NCBI RefSeq assembly: GCF_001984065.1
Contig: NZ_LYVP01000020.1
Coordinates: forward strand, 1-64,000
DNA from: Pseudomonas sp. KK4
GTDB lineage: Bacteria > Pseudomonadota > Gammaproteobacteria > Pseudomonadales > Pseudomonadaceae
Direction of reading: 5' to 3'
DNA length: 64,000 nt
In this document: positions 25,251-34,783 of the stretch, one piece after another
Layout: each line of letters starts with the position of its first letter
Position numbering within the stretch: position 1 is the first letter of the stretch
Position numbers and translations under genes: made by a program
The notes under the pieces: model-generated
Seen by the model: only the letters and a program-made list of their open reading frames with translations
Told to the model about the DNA's origin: nothing
Databases searched by the model: none

Positions 25251-26210
25251 TCACTGCTTGGAGACAGCAGCATCAGTGCGCATGGACAAGGCAATCCGCT
25301 CAGCAGTGCCGACCGGGATTTCACCTACCACGGTTACCATCATTTCGCCTTGGGGAGTGGTCAAGCGGCGGGAAACCGCGATGGTTGGACCAAGCTGAGT
25401 GCGAGTATCGGTGACTGTCGCGCCATTCAATGGCTCGAGAAAGACCGAAAAGCGTGCCAGGCCGTCATCGTACATCAGGCTGTTGACCTGGGTTTTGGTC
25501 TCTGGATCCTTGCGCGCTGTACTGCTGGTCAGCTCGAAACCAGGAGGGAGCCAGTCTGAATGCCAGACTTGCGCAGCCTTGACGGCAGAAGCCTTGTCAC
25601 CCTCCAGATTCACCGTCTTGCAATCTGCACCAGCCTGCAAGTCGCTGTCAGAAGGCGCAACGGCGGTATCGAGGTGCGTGAACTGGAAGCGCTCCAACAA
25701 GCGACTTTTATCGTCAAGCAGCAACGATTTGAGTGGCAAACCGGTTTCCTTGTCCAGATGCAGTTCAAACCCGTAACGGTGCTGATCGCGAGGCGTCAGC
25801 GACACTATTACTGCCGCACGCCCGGCCACACGCGACTTGCCGACGACGGCAATGTCATACCAATTCTTGAGTTTTTGTGGATCGAGTGCACGTGCTGCGG
25901 AATTTGGCGAGTCCCCGAGCCCCGCAATCAGGGTGCCGCTGACGCATTGAGTATGCCCATCAATGCGTACGACTTCCTGCGCCGAGCCGTCGAGCTGAAG
26001 TAAACGCTCGCGGACCTTGCCATCCTGGACGCGGTGCCAGATGTTATGGGTAGAAAAACTACCATTACGTTCGTAAACAAAAGTACCGGAAAAGCTCTGC
26101 TGCTGCTCGGCCTGACCAAGACGGGTCAACCAGTCCTGGGCTTCATCGGCATGGGCTGGCACAACAAACCAGCCACCAAGCAGGAACGGAAGTAGAGGTA
26201 TGGCGCGCAT
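25251..26210 (-). CDS. mucB: Sigma factor AlgU regulatory protein MucB
   Basis: MucB (RseB family) is a periplasmic protein that binds MucA and shields it from the AlgW/DegS-like protease. The 319-residue protein has a signal peptide (MRAIPLLPFLLGGWFVVPAHA), the LolA-like N-terminal domain (SFSGTFVYERNGSFSTHNIW), and a C-terminal MucB/RseB domain ending IALSMRTDAAVSKQ. It starts 8 bases after mucA in the operon. Confidence 0.95.
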   Translation of the reverse strand: MRAIPLLPFLLGGWFVVPAHADEAQDWLTRLGQAEQQQSFSGTFVYERNGSFSTHNIWHRVQDGKVRERLLQLDGSAQEVVRIDGHTQCVSGTLIAGLGDSPNSAARALDPQKLKNWYDIAVVGKSRVAGRAAVIVSLTPRDQHRYGFELHLDKETGLPLKSLLLDDKSRLLERFQFTHLDTAVAPSDSDLQAGADCKTVNLEGDKASAVKAAQVWHSDWLPPGFELTSSTARKDPETKTQVNSLMYDDGLARFSVFLEPLNGATVTDTRTQLGPTIAVSRRLTTPQGEMMVTVVGEIPVGTAERIALSMRTDAAVSKQ

Positions 26211-26218
26211 GATCCTCC

Positions 26219-26806
26219 TTAACGGTTTTCCAGGCTTGCTGCACGCGCGTAAGGCAGAGCGCTCTCGGTACCTTTCAATGCAGCCTGTTGGGCGTGCTGA
26301 CGCAAGTAGCTTGGCAGACGCTGATCGTGCCAGCCTGGCTGACCTTGCAATACGCCGTTGGCCATAGGGCCGGTGGCGTCCGAACTCTCGCTGTAGCCTG
26401 CCAGTACAGCCGGACCCTTGACTTGAGGAGCGGCCAGATTCTGTTGGCTGGACTGCTGCGCCAGTTCAACTCCGGCGATTTCGTCCTGGTTGTATAGACG
26501 AACACCTGCCAATACGGCAACGGTTACCGAGGCAGCGACGGCCAGACGGCCCAGGCTGCGCCATGGACCACGGGTAGCTTTTGCCGGCACGCTTTCGTCA
26601 GCCAGGGCTGCGGAAACAGCCGCTGCGATATCCAGGCGTGGAAGCAGCAGATCCTTGTGCATCGCTGCCCGAGCGATCTGATAACGAGCCCAGGTTTCAC
26701 GTGTTTCAACATCGTCGCAGGCACTGAGTACCCGACGCAATTCCAATTCGTCCGCTTCGTTATCCATCACTGCGGACAGCGATTCCTGCAGGGCTTCACG
26801 ACTCAT
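26219..26806 (-). CDS. mucA: Anti-sigma factor MucA
   Basis: MucA is the inner-membrane anti-sigma factor that holds AlgU. The 195-residue protein begins MSREALQESLSAVMDNEADE with the sigma-binding domain up to about residue 75. One transmembrane helix follows (residues 85-104, LAVAASVTVAVLAGVRL), then a periplasmic tail containing AALKGTESALPYARAASL. The frame is full length with no mucoid-type truncation. The ATG at 26806 is the family start; the longer frame is antisense noise. It lies 31 bases after algU. Confidence 0.95.
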   Translation of the reverse strand: MSREALQESLSAVMDNEADELELRRVLSACDDVETRETWARYQIARAAMHKDLLLPRLDIAAAVSAALADESVPAKATRGPWRSLGRLAVAASVTVAVLAGVRLYNQDEIAGVELAQQSSQQNLAAPQVKGPAVLAGYSESSDATGPMANGVLQGQPGWHDQRLPSYLRQHAQQAALKGTESALPYARAASLENR

Positions 26807-26837
26807 GGCGTTCCTCTCTTGGCTGTCGCCGCTGTCA

Positions 26838-27419
26838 TTAGTTTTCCTGCAACAACGGCTGCAGGGCTTTATCGATGGCCTCCCGGGCGCGGAAAATCCG
26901 GGAGCGCACGGTGCCCACCGGACACTGCATGACGCTCGCAATGTCCTCGTAACTCAGACCATCGAACTCACGTAAAGTTAAAGCCGTACGCAAATCTTCA
27001 GGTAATTGCTGAATGGTTCGATGGACGGTGCCTTCGATCTCATCCCGCAGCAAAGCCCGTTCTGGCGACTCGAGATCCTTGAGGCCGTGATCGCCATCGT
27101 AGAACTCTGCATCCTCGGAACTGACATCGCTATCCGGCGGCCGGCGGCCGCGTGAAACCAGATAGTTTTTCGCCGTGTTGATGGCGATGCGGTAAAGCCA
27201 CGTATAAAACGCGCTGTCTCCGCGAAAATTTCCAAGGGCGCGGTACGCCTTGATAAAGGCTTCTTGCGCCACATCCTGGGCTTCATGGGTGTCGTGCACG
27301 AAACGCACGATCAACCCGAGAATTTTGTGCTGGTATTTCAGCACTAGCAGATCGAAAGCACGCTTGTCGCCGCGTTGAACGCGTTCGACCAGTTGCTGAT
27401 CCTCTTCCTGGGTTAGCAT
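26838..27419 (-). CDS. algU: RNA polymerase sigma factor AlgU (sigma-22/RpoE)
   Basis: This ECF sigma factor directs alginate and envelope-stress genes. The 193-residue protein begins MLTQEEDQQLVERVQRGDKR. Region 2 contains VRFVHDTHEAQDVAQEAFIK, and region 4 contains REFDGLSYEDIASVMQCPVG. The start at 27419 has GAGGAG upstream; the longer frame extends through the promoter region. Two GAACTT-type promoters upstream (27505-27478 and 27700-27672) indicate autoregulation. It is first in algU-mucA-mucB-mucD. Confidence 0.96.
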   Translation of the reverse strand: MLTQEEDQQLVERVQRGDKRAFDLLVLKYQHKILGLIVRFVHDTHEAQDVAQEAFIKAYRALGNFRGDSAFYTWLYRIAINTAKNYLVSRGRRPPDSDVSSEDAEFYDGDHGLKDLESPERALLRDEIEGTVHRTIQQLPEDLRTALTLREFDGLSYEDIASVMQCPVGTVRSRIFRAREAIDKALQPLLQEN

Positions 27420-27477
27420 GAACACTCCTCGATAAGCTCGGAGGAGGCTTGCATTACTAAACGACCGGACTTGCAAA

Positions 27478-27505
27478 CATAGACTCGGGCTTTTCGCAAA
27501 AGTTC
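27478..27505 (-). promoter_or_regulatory. Proximal AlgU-dependent promoter of algU
   Basis: On the minus strand GAACTT (27505-27500) is followed after 16 bp by TCTATG (27483-27478). This fits the AlgU/sigma-E consensus GAACTT-N16/17-TCtga and lies about 60 bases before the algU start, consistent with known autoregulation. Confidence 0.75.
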
Positions 27506-27671
27506 TCCCCCTCCAGGCAAGTTTCCTGCGGGCTCTGATCCGGCACGCACGAAAAGCGCAGCGCGAGATACCTCGGCTGCGCGAAATAATCTTGTCATCG
27601 GTTTCGCAGGCAAGAATCCAACCACAGATCCTTCGCGACCCCGACACTGTCCCTTGATTCAGGCAACCGTC

Positions 27672-27700
27672 TATTGATCTTGGGCCTTTGGCAAAAGTTC
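27672..27700 (-). promoter_or_regulatory. Distal AlgU-type promoter of algU
   Basis: On the minus strand GAACTT (27700-27695) and TCAATA (27677-27672) are separated by 17 bp, a second match to the AlgU consensus about 250 bases before algU. P. aeruginosa algU also has several promoters. Confidence 0.6.
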
Positions 27701-27977
27701 CAAATATTTATAGCTGCGTGACAGTGACATTGTGCAACTGTGAAGAGAAAAAGACTGTTAAATCCACGATACAGTCGGCATGACGCCAAACAGGCGAAAA
27801 AAACATCCGACGAAGCGACAGGTTTTTTCCGTCACTGTAGTTTCACAATGCCATGTAGGCACGGCTATTGTGCCGCTCCCCCCCTCTATATACTAGTGGG
27901 CTGTGTGCAAACCTGACTCGCATGTCCAGTTGTCCAGCGCCTCCCCCGACCCGGGTCGCTTTGAGCGGAATCCTGAA
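27701..27977. other. Rest of the divergent algU / nadB intergenic region
   Basis: The algU-nadB gap totals 558 bp. Apart from the two AlgU-type sites on the minus strand, it must hold the nadB promoter. No small gene is convincing. Confidence 0.5.
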
Positions 27978-29594
27978 ATGAGCCAACAGTTTCAACACGA
28001 TGTTCTGGTAATTGGCAGCGGCGCTGCCGGTTTGAGCCTTTCGCTGACCTTGCCCGGTCATTTGCGCATCGCCGTACTGAGCAAAGGCGACCTTGCCAAT
28101 GGCTCGACCTTCTGGGCCCAGGGGGGTGTCGCTGCCGTTCTGGACGATACGGACACTGTCGAATCCCACGTCGACGACACGCTCAATGCTGGCGGCGGCC
28201 TGTGCCATGAAGATGCCGTACGTTTCACGGTCGAGCACAGCAAGGAAGCCATCCAATGGCTCATCGACCAGGGCGTGCCGTTTACCCGCGATGAACAATC
28301 CGGCACCGAAGATGGCGGATTCGAATTTCACCTGACCCGTGAAGGCGGCCACAGCCATCGACGCATCATCCATGCCGCCGACGCCACTGGCGCAGCCATT
28401 TTCACGACCCTGCTGACCCAGGCTCGACAACGACCGAACATCGAGCTTCTGGAACAGCGGGTAGCGATCGACCTGATCACGGAAAAACGCCTGGGCCTTG
28501 AAGGCGATCGCTGCCTGGGCGCTTATGTGCTCAATCGCGGCACGGGTGAAGTCGACACCTACGGCGCCCGCTTCGTGATCCTCGCCTCCGGTGGCGCAGC
28601 CAAGGTATACCTCTACACCAGCAACCCTGATGGCGCCTGTGGCGACGGTATTGCCATGGCGTGGCGTTCTGGTTGCCGGGTGGCGAACCTGGAATTCAAC
28701 CAGTTCCACCCCACCTGCCTGTATCACCCGCAAGCCAAGAGTTTCCTGATCACCGAAGCCCTGCGCGGCGAAGGCGCCCACCTGAAGCTGCCCAACGGCG
28801 AGCGCTTCATGCAGCGCTTCGACCCTCGGGCCGAGCTGGCGCCACGGGACATCGTCGCCCGGGCCATCGACCATGAGATGAAGCGCCTGGGTATCGATTG
28901 CGTTTATCTGGACATCAGCCACAAGTCCGAAGCGTTCATCAAGACCCACTTCCCGACCGTGTACGAGCGCTGCCTGGAATTCTCCATCGACATCACCAAG
29001 CAGCCGATCCCGGTGGTTCCCGCGGCGCATTACACCTGCGGCGGCGTCATGGTCGACCAACAGGGTCGCACCGATGTACCGGGCCTGTACGCAATCGGCG
29101 AAACCAGTTTCACCGGCCTGCATGGCGCCAATCGCATGGCCAGCAATTCGCTGTTGGAATGTTTCGTATACGCCCGTTCGGCGGCGGCGGACATCCTGGA
29201 GCAGTTGCCCCGGGTTGACGCCCCAACCGCCCTGCCCGTCTGGGATGCGAGCCAGGTCACCGACTCTGATGAGGACGTGATCATCGCGCACAACTGGGAT
29301 GAACTGCGGCGCTTCATGTGGGACTACGTCGGCATCGTGCGCACCAACAAGCGTCTGCAACGGGCCCAGCACCGGGTGCGCCTGTTGCTCGACGAGATCG
29401 ACGAGTTCTACAGCAATTATAAAGTCAGCCGGGATTTGATCGAGCTGCGCAACCTGGCCCAGGTGGCCGAGCTGATGATCCTGTCAGCCATGGAGCGCAA
29501 GGAAAGTCGTGGCCTGCATTACACCCTCGACTACCCGAACATGCTGCCGGTCGCCCTCGACACTATTCTGGTGCCGCCCACCTACGCCGACTGA
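27978..29594 (+). CDS. nadB: L-aspartate oxidase
   Basis: NadB is an FAD enzyme oxidising L-aspartate to iminoaspartate, the first step of NAD synthesis. The 538-residue protein begins [20 protein letters not shown], with FAD motif [10 protein letters not shown] at residues 10-19. Also present are the fumarate reductase-type active region ([28 protein letters not shown]) and [18 protein letters not shown] FAD contact ([14 protein letters not shown]). The ATG at 27978 gives the family start. Its last 32 bases overlap the convergent ygfX gene. Confidence 0.96.
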   Translation: MSQQFQHDVLVIGSGAAGLSLSLTLPGHLRIAVLSKGDLANGSTFWAQGGVAAVLDDTDTVESHVDDTLNAGGGLCHEDAVRFTVEHSKEAIQWLIDQGVPFTRDEQSGTEDGGFEFHLTREGGHSHRRIIHAADATGAAIFTTLLTQARQRPNIELLEQRVAIDLITEKRLGLEGDRCLGAYVLNRGTGEVDTYGARFVILASGGAAKVYLYTSNPDGACGDGIAMAWRSGCRVANLEFNQFHPTCLYHPQAKSFLITEALRGEGAHLKLPNGERFMQRFDPRAELAPRDIVARAIDHEMKRLGIDCVYLDISHKSEAFIKTHFPTVYERCLEFSIDITKQPIPVVPAAHYTCGGVMVDQQGRTDVPGLYAIGETSFTGLHGANRMASNSLLECFVYARSAAADILEQLPRVDAPTALPVWDASQVTDSDEDVIIAHNWDELRRFMWDYVGIVRTNKRLQRAQHRVRLLLDEIDEFYSNYKVSRDLIELRNLAQVAELMILSAMERKESRGLHYTLDYPNMLPVALDTILVPPTYAD

Positions 29595-30015
29595 ACTTGA
29601 GCCGGACCCGCAGGCGTCGATGCACATCCGCCGCCTGCGCATCCCGGGGCACGCAAATGGCCCGGACCCGGCGCTCACCGCGCAAGCGAAAACGCAGCAC
29701 CACGACCAGGGGCAATGCCAGGCTGTCCGGGCGCAACTGCACCGCTTGCCATCCCCCCGCCGGACTCCACAACTGCCAACCATCGGCGTCGCGGCGCAAG
29801 CCGCGAAACGCCTGCGGGTGCGTCAGCAAAATCTGCCGCGGCAGCACCCAAAGGCCATGCAGCAGGCAGCAGAAAACGCCGAGCGCGCAGGCCCAGGCAG
29901 GAATGGACAGTAGAAACAGCGAACCCAGCGCGAACAGCTGGGCCAACAGATAAACCGCCAGCAACTGCCGTGAGGCATGCCAGCGGCATTCGAACGCATT
30001 ACTTGGGCTGGACAC
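29563..30015 (-). CDS. ygfX: YgfX (CptA) family membrane protein
   Basis: This 150-residue protein has two hydrophobic helices near residues 15-58 ([38 protein letters not shown]) and a soluble C-terminal half with [15 protein letters not shown]. It belongs to the YgfX/CptA family, membrane partners of SdhE (proposed toxin or assembly-linked protein in enterics). It overlaps sdhE upstream by 17 bases and the 3' end of nadB by 32 bases. This order is conserved in Pseudomonas. Confidence 0.88.
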   Translation of the reverse strand: MSSPSNAFECRWHASRQLLAVYLLAQLFALGSLFLLSIPAWACALGVFCCLLHGLWVLPRQILLTHPQAFRGLRRDADGWQLWSPAGGWQAVQLRPDSLALPLVVVLRFRLRGERRVRAICVPRDAQAADVHRRLRVRLKFSRRRWAAPE

Positions 30016-30253
30016 GATCCAGGATCATGCGAACCATGCGCTGAAGCTCCGGATCTTCCGACTCGGCGCGTTCCATGAACCAGCCGAACATGTCCTGATC
30101 TTCACATTCGAGCAACCTGACGTAGCAGGCGCGGTCCACCTCGTTGAGGTGCGGATAGACCTCTTTCACAAACGGCACCAGCAACACGTCAAGCTCAAGC
30201 ATGCCGCGGCGGCTGTGCCAGTAGAGGCGGTTCAGTTCAACATCTTCGACCAT
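29999..30253 (-). CDS. sdhE: FAD assembly factor SdhE
   Basis: SdhE (YgfY/Sdh5) promotes covalent flavinylation of succinate dehydrogenase. The 84-residue protein has the RGxxE signature in [16 protein letters not shown] and [14 protein letters not shown]. The ATG at 30253 is the family start; the longer upstream frame has no support. It precedes and overlaps ygfX, and lies divergent from ygfZ. Confidence 0.93.
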   Translation of the reverse strand: MVEDVELNRLYWHSRRGMLELDVLLVPFVKEVYPHLNEVDRACYVRLLECEDQDMFGWFMERAESEDPELQRMVRMILDRVQPK

Positions 30254-30402
30254 GGAGCGCTCCTCAAATAGGCCGCAAGTATACAGCCCCGTGCCCTGTC
30301 GAACAGTCGGCTTTGGTCGGTCACCGGCGATCCTTTGTGAACTACCCATTTCAGGGACACACCCTTATCATGTCCGCCAGACTCTTTACCCTGCGATGAC
30401 CC

Positions 30403-31344
30403 ATGGCCGATTCTGCTTTTTTCTGCACGCTGTCTCATGAAGGTGTCCTGGCAGTCCGCGGCGCGGACGCCGGCAAGTTCCTGCAAGGCCAATTGACCTG
30501 CAACCTCAACTACCTGAGCGATACCCAGTCCAGCCTCGGCGCGCGCTGCACGCAAAAAGGCCGGATGCAATCGAGCTTCCGTATCCTGCTGCAAGGTGAC
30601 GGCGTGCTGCTGGCGATGGCCAGCGAGCTGCTGGAACCTCAACTGGCGGATCTGAAAAAATACGCGGTGTTCTCCAAGTCCAAGCTCACCGACGAAAGCG
30701 CCGCCTGGGTCCGCTTCGGCATCGACCACGGCGACGCCGCCCTGAGCAGCCTTGGCCTTGAACTGCCGGCAGACACCGACTGCGTGGTGCGCCATGACGG
30801 CTTGATCGCCATTCGCGTATCGACCGATCGCGCCGAACTGTGGGTCGCCGCCGATCAAGCCGACGCCATCAAAGGCAAGCTGTCTGCCCTGCTGGCCGAA
30901 GGTGATCTGAATCAATGGCTGCTGGGCCAGATCCGCGCCGGGATCGGCCAGGTGATGCCCGCCACCCGTGAGCTGTTCATCCCGCAGATGCTCAATCTGC
31001 AAGCCGTTGGTGGCGTGAGCTTCAAGAAAGGCTGCTACACCGGCCAGGAAATCGTCGCGCGGATGCAGTACCTGGGCAAACTCAAGCGCCGCCTGTATCG
31101 CGTGCAACTGGACGCCGGCGAACTGCCCGAGCCGGGCACCCAGCTGTTCGCCCCCAGCCACGCCAGTTCGATCGGCGAAGTGGTGATCGCCGCCCGGGCC
31201 GACAACAACATTGAACTGCTGGCGGTATTGCAGGCCGAAGCAGCAGAGGCCGGTGACCTGCATGTGGGTGCGCCCGACGGCCCTGCCCTGCACGTGCTCG
31301 AGCTGCCTTACTCACTGGACCGCGACCGCGAGATCCAACGTTAA
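30403..31344 (+). CDS. ygfZ: tRNA-modifying protein YgfZ (folate-binding)
   Basis: YgfZ is a folate-dependent protein that supports iron-sulfur enzymes such as MiaB. The 313-residue protein has the conserved K-G-C-Y-x-G-Q-E motif in FKKGCYTGQEIVARMQY near residue 210, and an N-terminal GcvT-like domain (AVRGADAGKFLQGQLTCNLN). It starts at 30403 and is divergent from sdhE-ygfX. An HDOD protein follows after 35 bases. Confidence 0.93.
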   Translation: MADSAFFCTLSHEGVLAVRGADAGKFLQGQLTCNLNYLSDTQSSLGARCTQKGRMQSSFRILLQGDGVLLAMASELLEPQLADLKKYAVFSKSKLTDESAAWVRFGIDHGDAALSSLGLELPADTDCVVRHDGLIAIRVSTDRAELWVAADQADAIKGKLSALLAEGDLNQWLLGQIRAGIGQVMPATRELFIPQMLNLQAVGGVSFKKGCYTGQEIVARMQYLGKLKRRLYRVQLDAGELPEPGTQLFAPSHASSIGEVVIAARADNNIELLAVLQAEAAEAGDLHVGAPDGPALHVLELPYSLDRDREIQR

Positions 31345-31379
31345 GCGCGGTACTTTTTTGCGACACCTAGAGAAACTAA

Positions 31380-32201
31380 ATGATTGAGCTGGCGGAAAAG
31401 GTCCAACAGGATTTGGTTGAGGCCATCGACAACGATGACCTGGTTCTGCCGACATTACCGGAAGTGGCGTTGCAGATTCGCAAGGTCGCCGAAGATCCGG
31501 ACATCAGCATCAGTACCCTGAGCAAGGTGATCGGGCGCGATACGGCGTTGTCCGCGCGCCTGATCAAGGTGGTCAACAGCCCGCTGCTGCGCGCGACCCA
31601 GGAAGTGACCGACCTGCACACGGCCATCACCCGCCTGGGCATCAACTACAGCAGCAACCTGGCCATTGGCCTGGTCATGGAGCAGATTTTCCATGCCAGC
31701 TCCGAGGTGGTTGAACAGAAAATGCGCGATGTCTGGCGCAAAAGCCTGGAAATCGCCGGCGTCAGCTACGCGCTGTGCCGCAGCTACACCCAACTCAAGC
31801 CTGATCAGGCGGCCCTGGGCGGCCTGGTGCATCAGATCGGTGTGCTGCCGATCCTGACCTACGCCGAAGATCACTATGAACTGCTGTCCGACCCGGTCAG
31901 CCTCAATCACGTGATTGACCGCATTCATCCGTTGCTTGGCGACAAGCTGCTGAGGGTCTGGGAATTTCCCGAAATGCTGGTGCAAATCCCGCAGTTGTAT
32001 CTGGACTTCAAGCGACAATCAGCACAGATCGATTATGTCGACCTGGTGCAGGTGGCCAGCCTGTACTGCCACAAAGACACCGACCACCCGATTTCACGCA
32101 TCGACCCTTTCAGCGTGCCGGCCTTTGTCAAACTGGGAATCGATCCGGACAACAAAGCGATGTGCGCCGATCTGGAAGAAATGCGTTCGATGTTCTACTG
32201 A
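31380..32201 (+). CDS. HDOD domain protein
   Basis: This 273-residue HDOD-domain protein is related to HD-GYP but without the full catalytic motif. The family core LPTLPEVALQIRKVAEDPDI at residues 22-41 and the stretch TAITRLGINYSSNLAIGLV are typical. HDOD proteins act in signalling or DNA-linked stress; the exact role is unknown. It lies 35 bases after ygfZ, so they may share a transcript. A degenerate REP pair follows. Confidence 0.88.
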   Translation: MIELAEKVQQDLVEAIDNDDLVLPTLPEVALQIRKVAEDPDISISTLSKVIGRDTALSARLIKVVNSPLLRATQEVTDLHTAITRLGINYSSNLAIGLVMEQIFHASSEVVEQKMRDVWRKSLEIAGVSYALCRSYTQLKPDQAALGGLVHQIGVLPILTYAEDHYELLSDPVSLNHVIDRIHPLLGDKLLRVWEFPEMLVQIPQLYLDFKRQSAQIDYVDLVQVASLYCHKDTDHPISRIDPFSVPAFVKLGIDPDNKAMCADLEEMRSMFY

Positions 32202-32207
32202 TCCTGC

Positions 32208-32332
32208 GGCCAGGGAGCTTGCCCGCACTGGGCAGTGAAGCGGCCCAAGAACCACGATGGCCAGATGAAACGCATGATCTGAATGACGACTGCTTCGCAG
32301 CCGGACGGGAGCAAGTTCCCTCGCCACAGGTA
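32208..32332. repeat. Degenerate REP pair (gagggagcttgctccc family)
   Basis: The segment 'ccagggagcttgcccgc' and the opposed 'cgggagcaagttccctcgcc' with ccaca about 80 bases on form inverted arms. They match the REP family found inside the carboxylase gene at 48914-49036. The arms are diverged. Confidence 0.6.
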
Positions 32333-32342
32333 TCCAGAACCC

Positions 32343-33731
32343 TCACTCCCCCGCGATAAAACTCACCCGCACCTTCAACCCCGCCTGCTCGCCATCGTGC
32401 AGGCTGATCTGCGCCAGATGTGCCCGGCAAATCTCGCCCACGATCGCCAAGCCCAATCCTGAACCGGCCACCTGCTGATTGCGCCGATAAAACCGCTCGA
32501 ACACCCGGTCGCGCTCATCCAGGGGAATGCCCGGCCCGTCGTCCTCCACCTCGAGGACCGCTGGCGCCAAGACCCGCAGGATCACATTGCCCCCCGGTGG
32601 CGTGTGGGCCAGTGCGTTGTCAACCAGATTGCTCAACAGCTCATTCAACAGGGTCGGTTCGCCCCGCAGCCAGATCGGCTCATCCGCCTCCAGCGCCAAT
32701 GCCACGCCGCGCTTATGGGCCAGCGGCGCCATGGCCATGCCCAACTCCCGCGCCAGCTGGCTCAGGTCCAGCAATTGCGCGCCACCCTCGGCGATCGCCC
32801 GGGCACCGTTCTCGACCCGTGCCAGGGAAAGCAATTGATTGGCCAGATGGGTCAGGCGGTCGGTGCCCTGGGCCGCGGTATCCAGGGTGTCGCGCCAGAC
32901 CTGTGGCTCGCTTGCGCGCAAGCCCAACTCCAGCCGCGCCTTGAGTGCCGCCAGCGGGGTGCGCAGTTCATGGGCGGCATCGGCAATGAACTGGGCCTGA
33001 CGCTCGAACTGCCCGCGAAGCCGTTCGGTAAAGTGATTGAGCGCGCGCACCAGCGGCCACAGCTCACGCTGCACTTCAACCAGCGGCAATGGCCGAAGAT
33101 CGTCGGATTGACGCTCTTCAACCGCCGTGCGCAAGCGTTCCAGCGGGCGCAGCGCGGCACTGACGGCGAACCAGACGATCATCAGCGCGCCCACCGCCAA
33201 CATGCCCAGGCGCAGCAAGGTATCCGCCGCCAGGCTGCGGGCCATGCTGACCCGCGCCTCATCGGTTTCCGCCACACGGATTTCCGCCATGCCGTTCATG
33301 TTCGGCTCACTGACCGGCTTGAGCAGGCTGACCACCCGCACGTTTTGCCCGCGATACGTCGCATTGTAGAACCGCGCCAGCGCCGGATAGTCATCGGTGC
33401 GTGGCGTGCCTGGCGGTGGCGGTGGCAGGTTTTCGTAGCCGGAGATCAGCTTCTGATTGATGTCGTTGACCAGATAGAAAATCCGCCCGGCGCTGTCGTA
33501 GGCAAAGGTATCGAGGGCGACGTAGGGCACGTCGGCGCTGAGGCTGCCATCTCGTTGCGACACCCCCGCCGCGATGGTTCGCGCCGAGGCCAGCAAGGTC
33601 CGGTCATAGGCCGTGTCGGCGGCTTCGCGACCGTTCCAGTAGGCACTCAAGCCACTGGCAAGCATCAACACCACCAGCAGCAGCGCCAGGTTCCACAGCA
33701 AACGCCAACGCAGGCTGCTGGGCTTATGCAT
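32343..33731 (-). CDS. tctE: Sensor histidine kinase TctE
   Basis: This 462-residue inner-membrane histidine kinase has two N-terminal helices flanking a periplasmic sensor domain (residues 12-190), a HAMP-like linker, the H-box ADAAHELRTPLAALKARLEL, and the ATPase N, G1 and G2 boxes (LVDNALAHTP, VEDDGPGIP, GSGLGLAIV). It overlaps tctD by 8 bases. Both lie divergent from the tctCBA transport genes, supporting a role in sensing tricarboxylates such as citrate. Confidence 0.93.
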   Translation of the reverse strand: MHKPSSLRWRLLWNLALLLVVLMLASGLSAYWNGREAADTAYDRTLLASARTIAAGVSQRDGSLSADVPYVALDTFAYDSAGRIFYLVNDINQKLISGYENLPPPPPGTPRTDDYPALARFYNATYRGQNVRVVSLLKPVSEPNMNGMAEIRVAETDEARVSMARSLAADTLLRLGMLAVGALMIVWFAVSAALRPLERLRTAVEERQSDDLRPLPLVEVQRELWPLVRALNHFTERLRGQFERQAQFIADAAHELRTPLAALKARLELGLRASEPQVWRDTLDTAAQGTDRLTHLANQLLSLARVENGARAIAEGGAQLLDLSQLARELGMAMAPLAHKRGVALALEADEPIWLRGEPTLLNELLSNLVDNALAHTPPGGNVILRVLAPAVLEVEDDGPGIPLDERDRVFERFYRRNQQVAGSGLGLAIVGEICRAHLAQISLHDGEQAGLKVRVSFIAGE

Positions 33732-34395
33732 CGCGGCTTTCCAGCAAATAGCCCAGACCGCGAAAGGTCACGATGGCGACCGGTTGCCCGTCGAGTTTCT
33801 TGCGCAGGCGATGCACGTAGATTTCGATCGCGTCGGGGCTGGCCTCTTCGTCAAGACCGAACACCTGAGAGGCCAGTTGCTCCTTGCTCATCACCCGACC
33901 GGGACGGGCGATCAGGGCTTCGAGCACTGCCTGTTCGCGGGAGGTCAGGGTCAGCAGCTCCTCGCCGAGGGTAAAGCGCCGGGTGTCGAGGTCATAGGCC
34001 AGCACCCCGCAACGCTGCACCCGCTCGCCACCCAGCACACTGCGACGCAGCAGCGCCTTGACCCGGGCTTCGAGTTCGGTGAGCTCGAAAGGCTTGGCCA
34101 GGTAATCATCGGCGCCGAGGTTCAGCCCGTGGACCCGGTCCTTGACGTCACTGCGCGCGGTCAGCATCAGCACCGGCAGGTTCTTGCCCCGGGCCCGCAG
34201 GCGCGCCAGCACTTCAAAGCCATCCATGCGCGGCAGGCCGACATCGAGGATCGCCATGGCGTAGTCCTCGCTGCCCAGCGCCAGGTCGGCCGCCACGCCG
34301 TCGTGCAGCACATCCACGGTCAGACCGGTGCTCTTGAGCGCCTGGGCGACACTGTCGGCGAGCTGCAGATGGTCTTCGACGAGCAGGACACGCAT
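33724..34395 (-). CDS. tctD: Response regulator TctD
   Basis: This 223-residue OmpR/PhoB-type regulator has the receiver Asp51 in ILDVGLPRMDGFE, K101 in DYLAKPFELTEL, and a C-terminal winged helix (SPDAIEIYVHRLRKKLDGQP). It is first of the tctDE pair and divergent from tctCBA. Direct TGAAAG repeats spaced 11 bp at 34484-34511 lie between the operons and are likely its binding sites. Confidence 0.93.
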   Translation of the reverse strand: MRVLLVEDHLQLADSVAQALKSTGLTVDVLHDGVAADLALGSEDYAMAILDVGLPRMDGFEVLARLRARGKNLPVLMLTARSDVKDRVHGLNLGADDYLAKPFELTELEARVKALLRRSVLGGERVQRCGVLAYDLDTRRFTLGEELLTLTSREQAVLEALIARPGRVMSKEQLASQVFGLDEEASPDAIEIYVHRLRKKLDGQPVAIVTFRGLGYLLESRDA

Positions 34396-34783
34396 GGATC
34401 TTTACCTCATTCAGGGATGGTCGACGCCATTCTTTGGCGCGGAGTTTACAGCGGCATCCGCTGCTGTGAAGCCTGAAAAGCCGTGAAAGCCCGATGAAAG
34501 GTTAGTGAAAGGTTCGACCGCTAGAGTCGGAACACTGATGGTTTCTACCGTAGTCGTCAGGTGCTTTGAAATGTAGCTCCCGAAAAACGCCTCGATGCGT
34601 TTTCGCCAATAAGAACAATAACGAGGTACTTCGCCATGCTGACCGCCCAGCGCCATGCTCGCTCGCGCCATCCCCTTTCCCGCTACTCATCGTTTACGCT
34701 CGCCAGCGCCGATATCGGCTGCGCGAAGCGAAACCGCCGCATCTGAAATTCCCCCAAAAACAACAACTCCTGTGGAGAAAAAA
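34396..34783. other. tctD / tctC control region
   Basis: A 388-bp divergent promoter region. It holds TGAAAG direct repeats at 34484, 34495 and 34506 and a possible leader peptide of 36 codons at 34636-34746 (start MLTAQRHARSRHPL) with GAGG upstream. Nothing else stands out. Confidence 0.6.
34484..34511 (+). promoter_or_regulatory. Direct repeats, probable TctD operator
   Basis: The three TGAAAG units at 34484, 34495 and 34506 are spaced exactly 11 bp, with partial copies at 34474 and 34467. OmpR-family regulators bind direct repeats with 10-11 bp period. They lie in the tctD-tctC divergent region. Confidence 0.6.

Noticed and set aside
27843..29372. 509-codon antisense frame over nadB
   Set aside because: Shadow of nadB, which is unambiguous on the plus strand.
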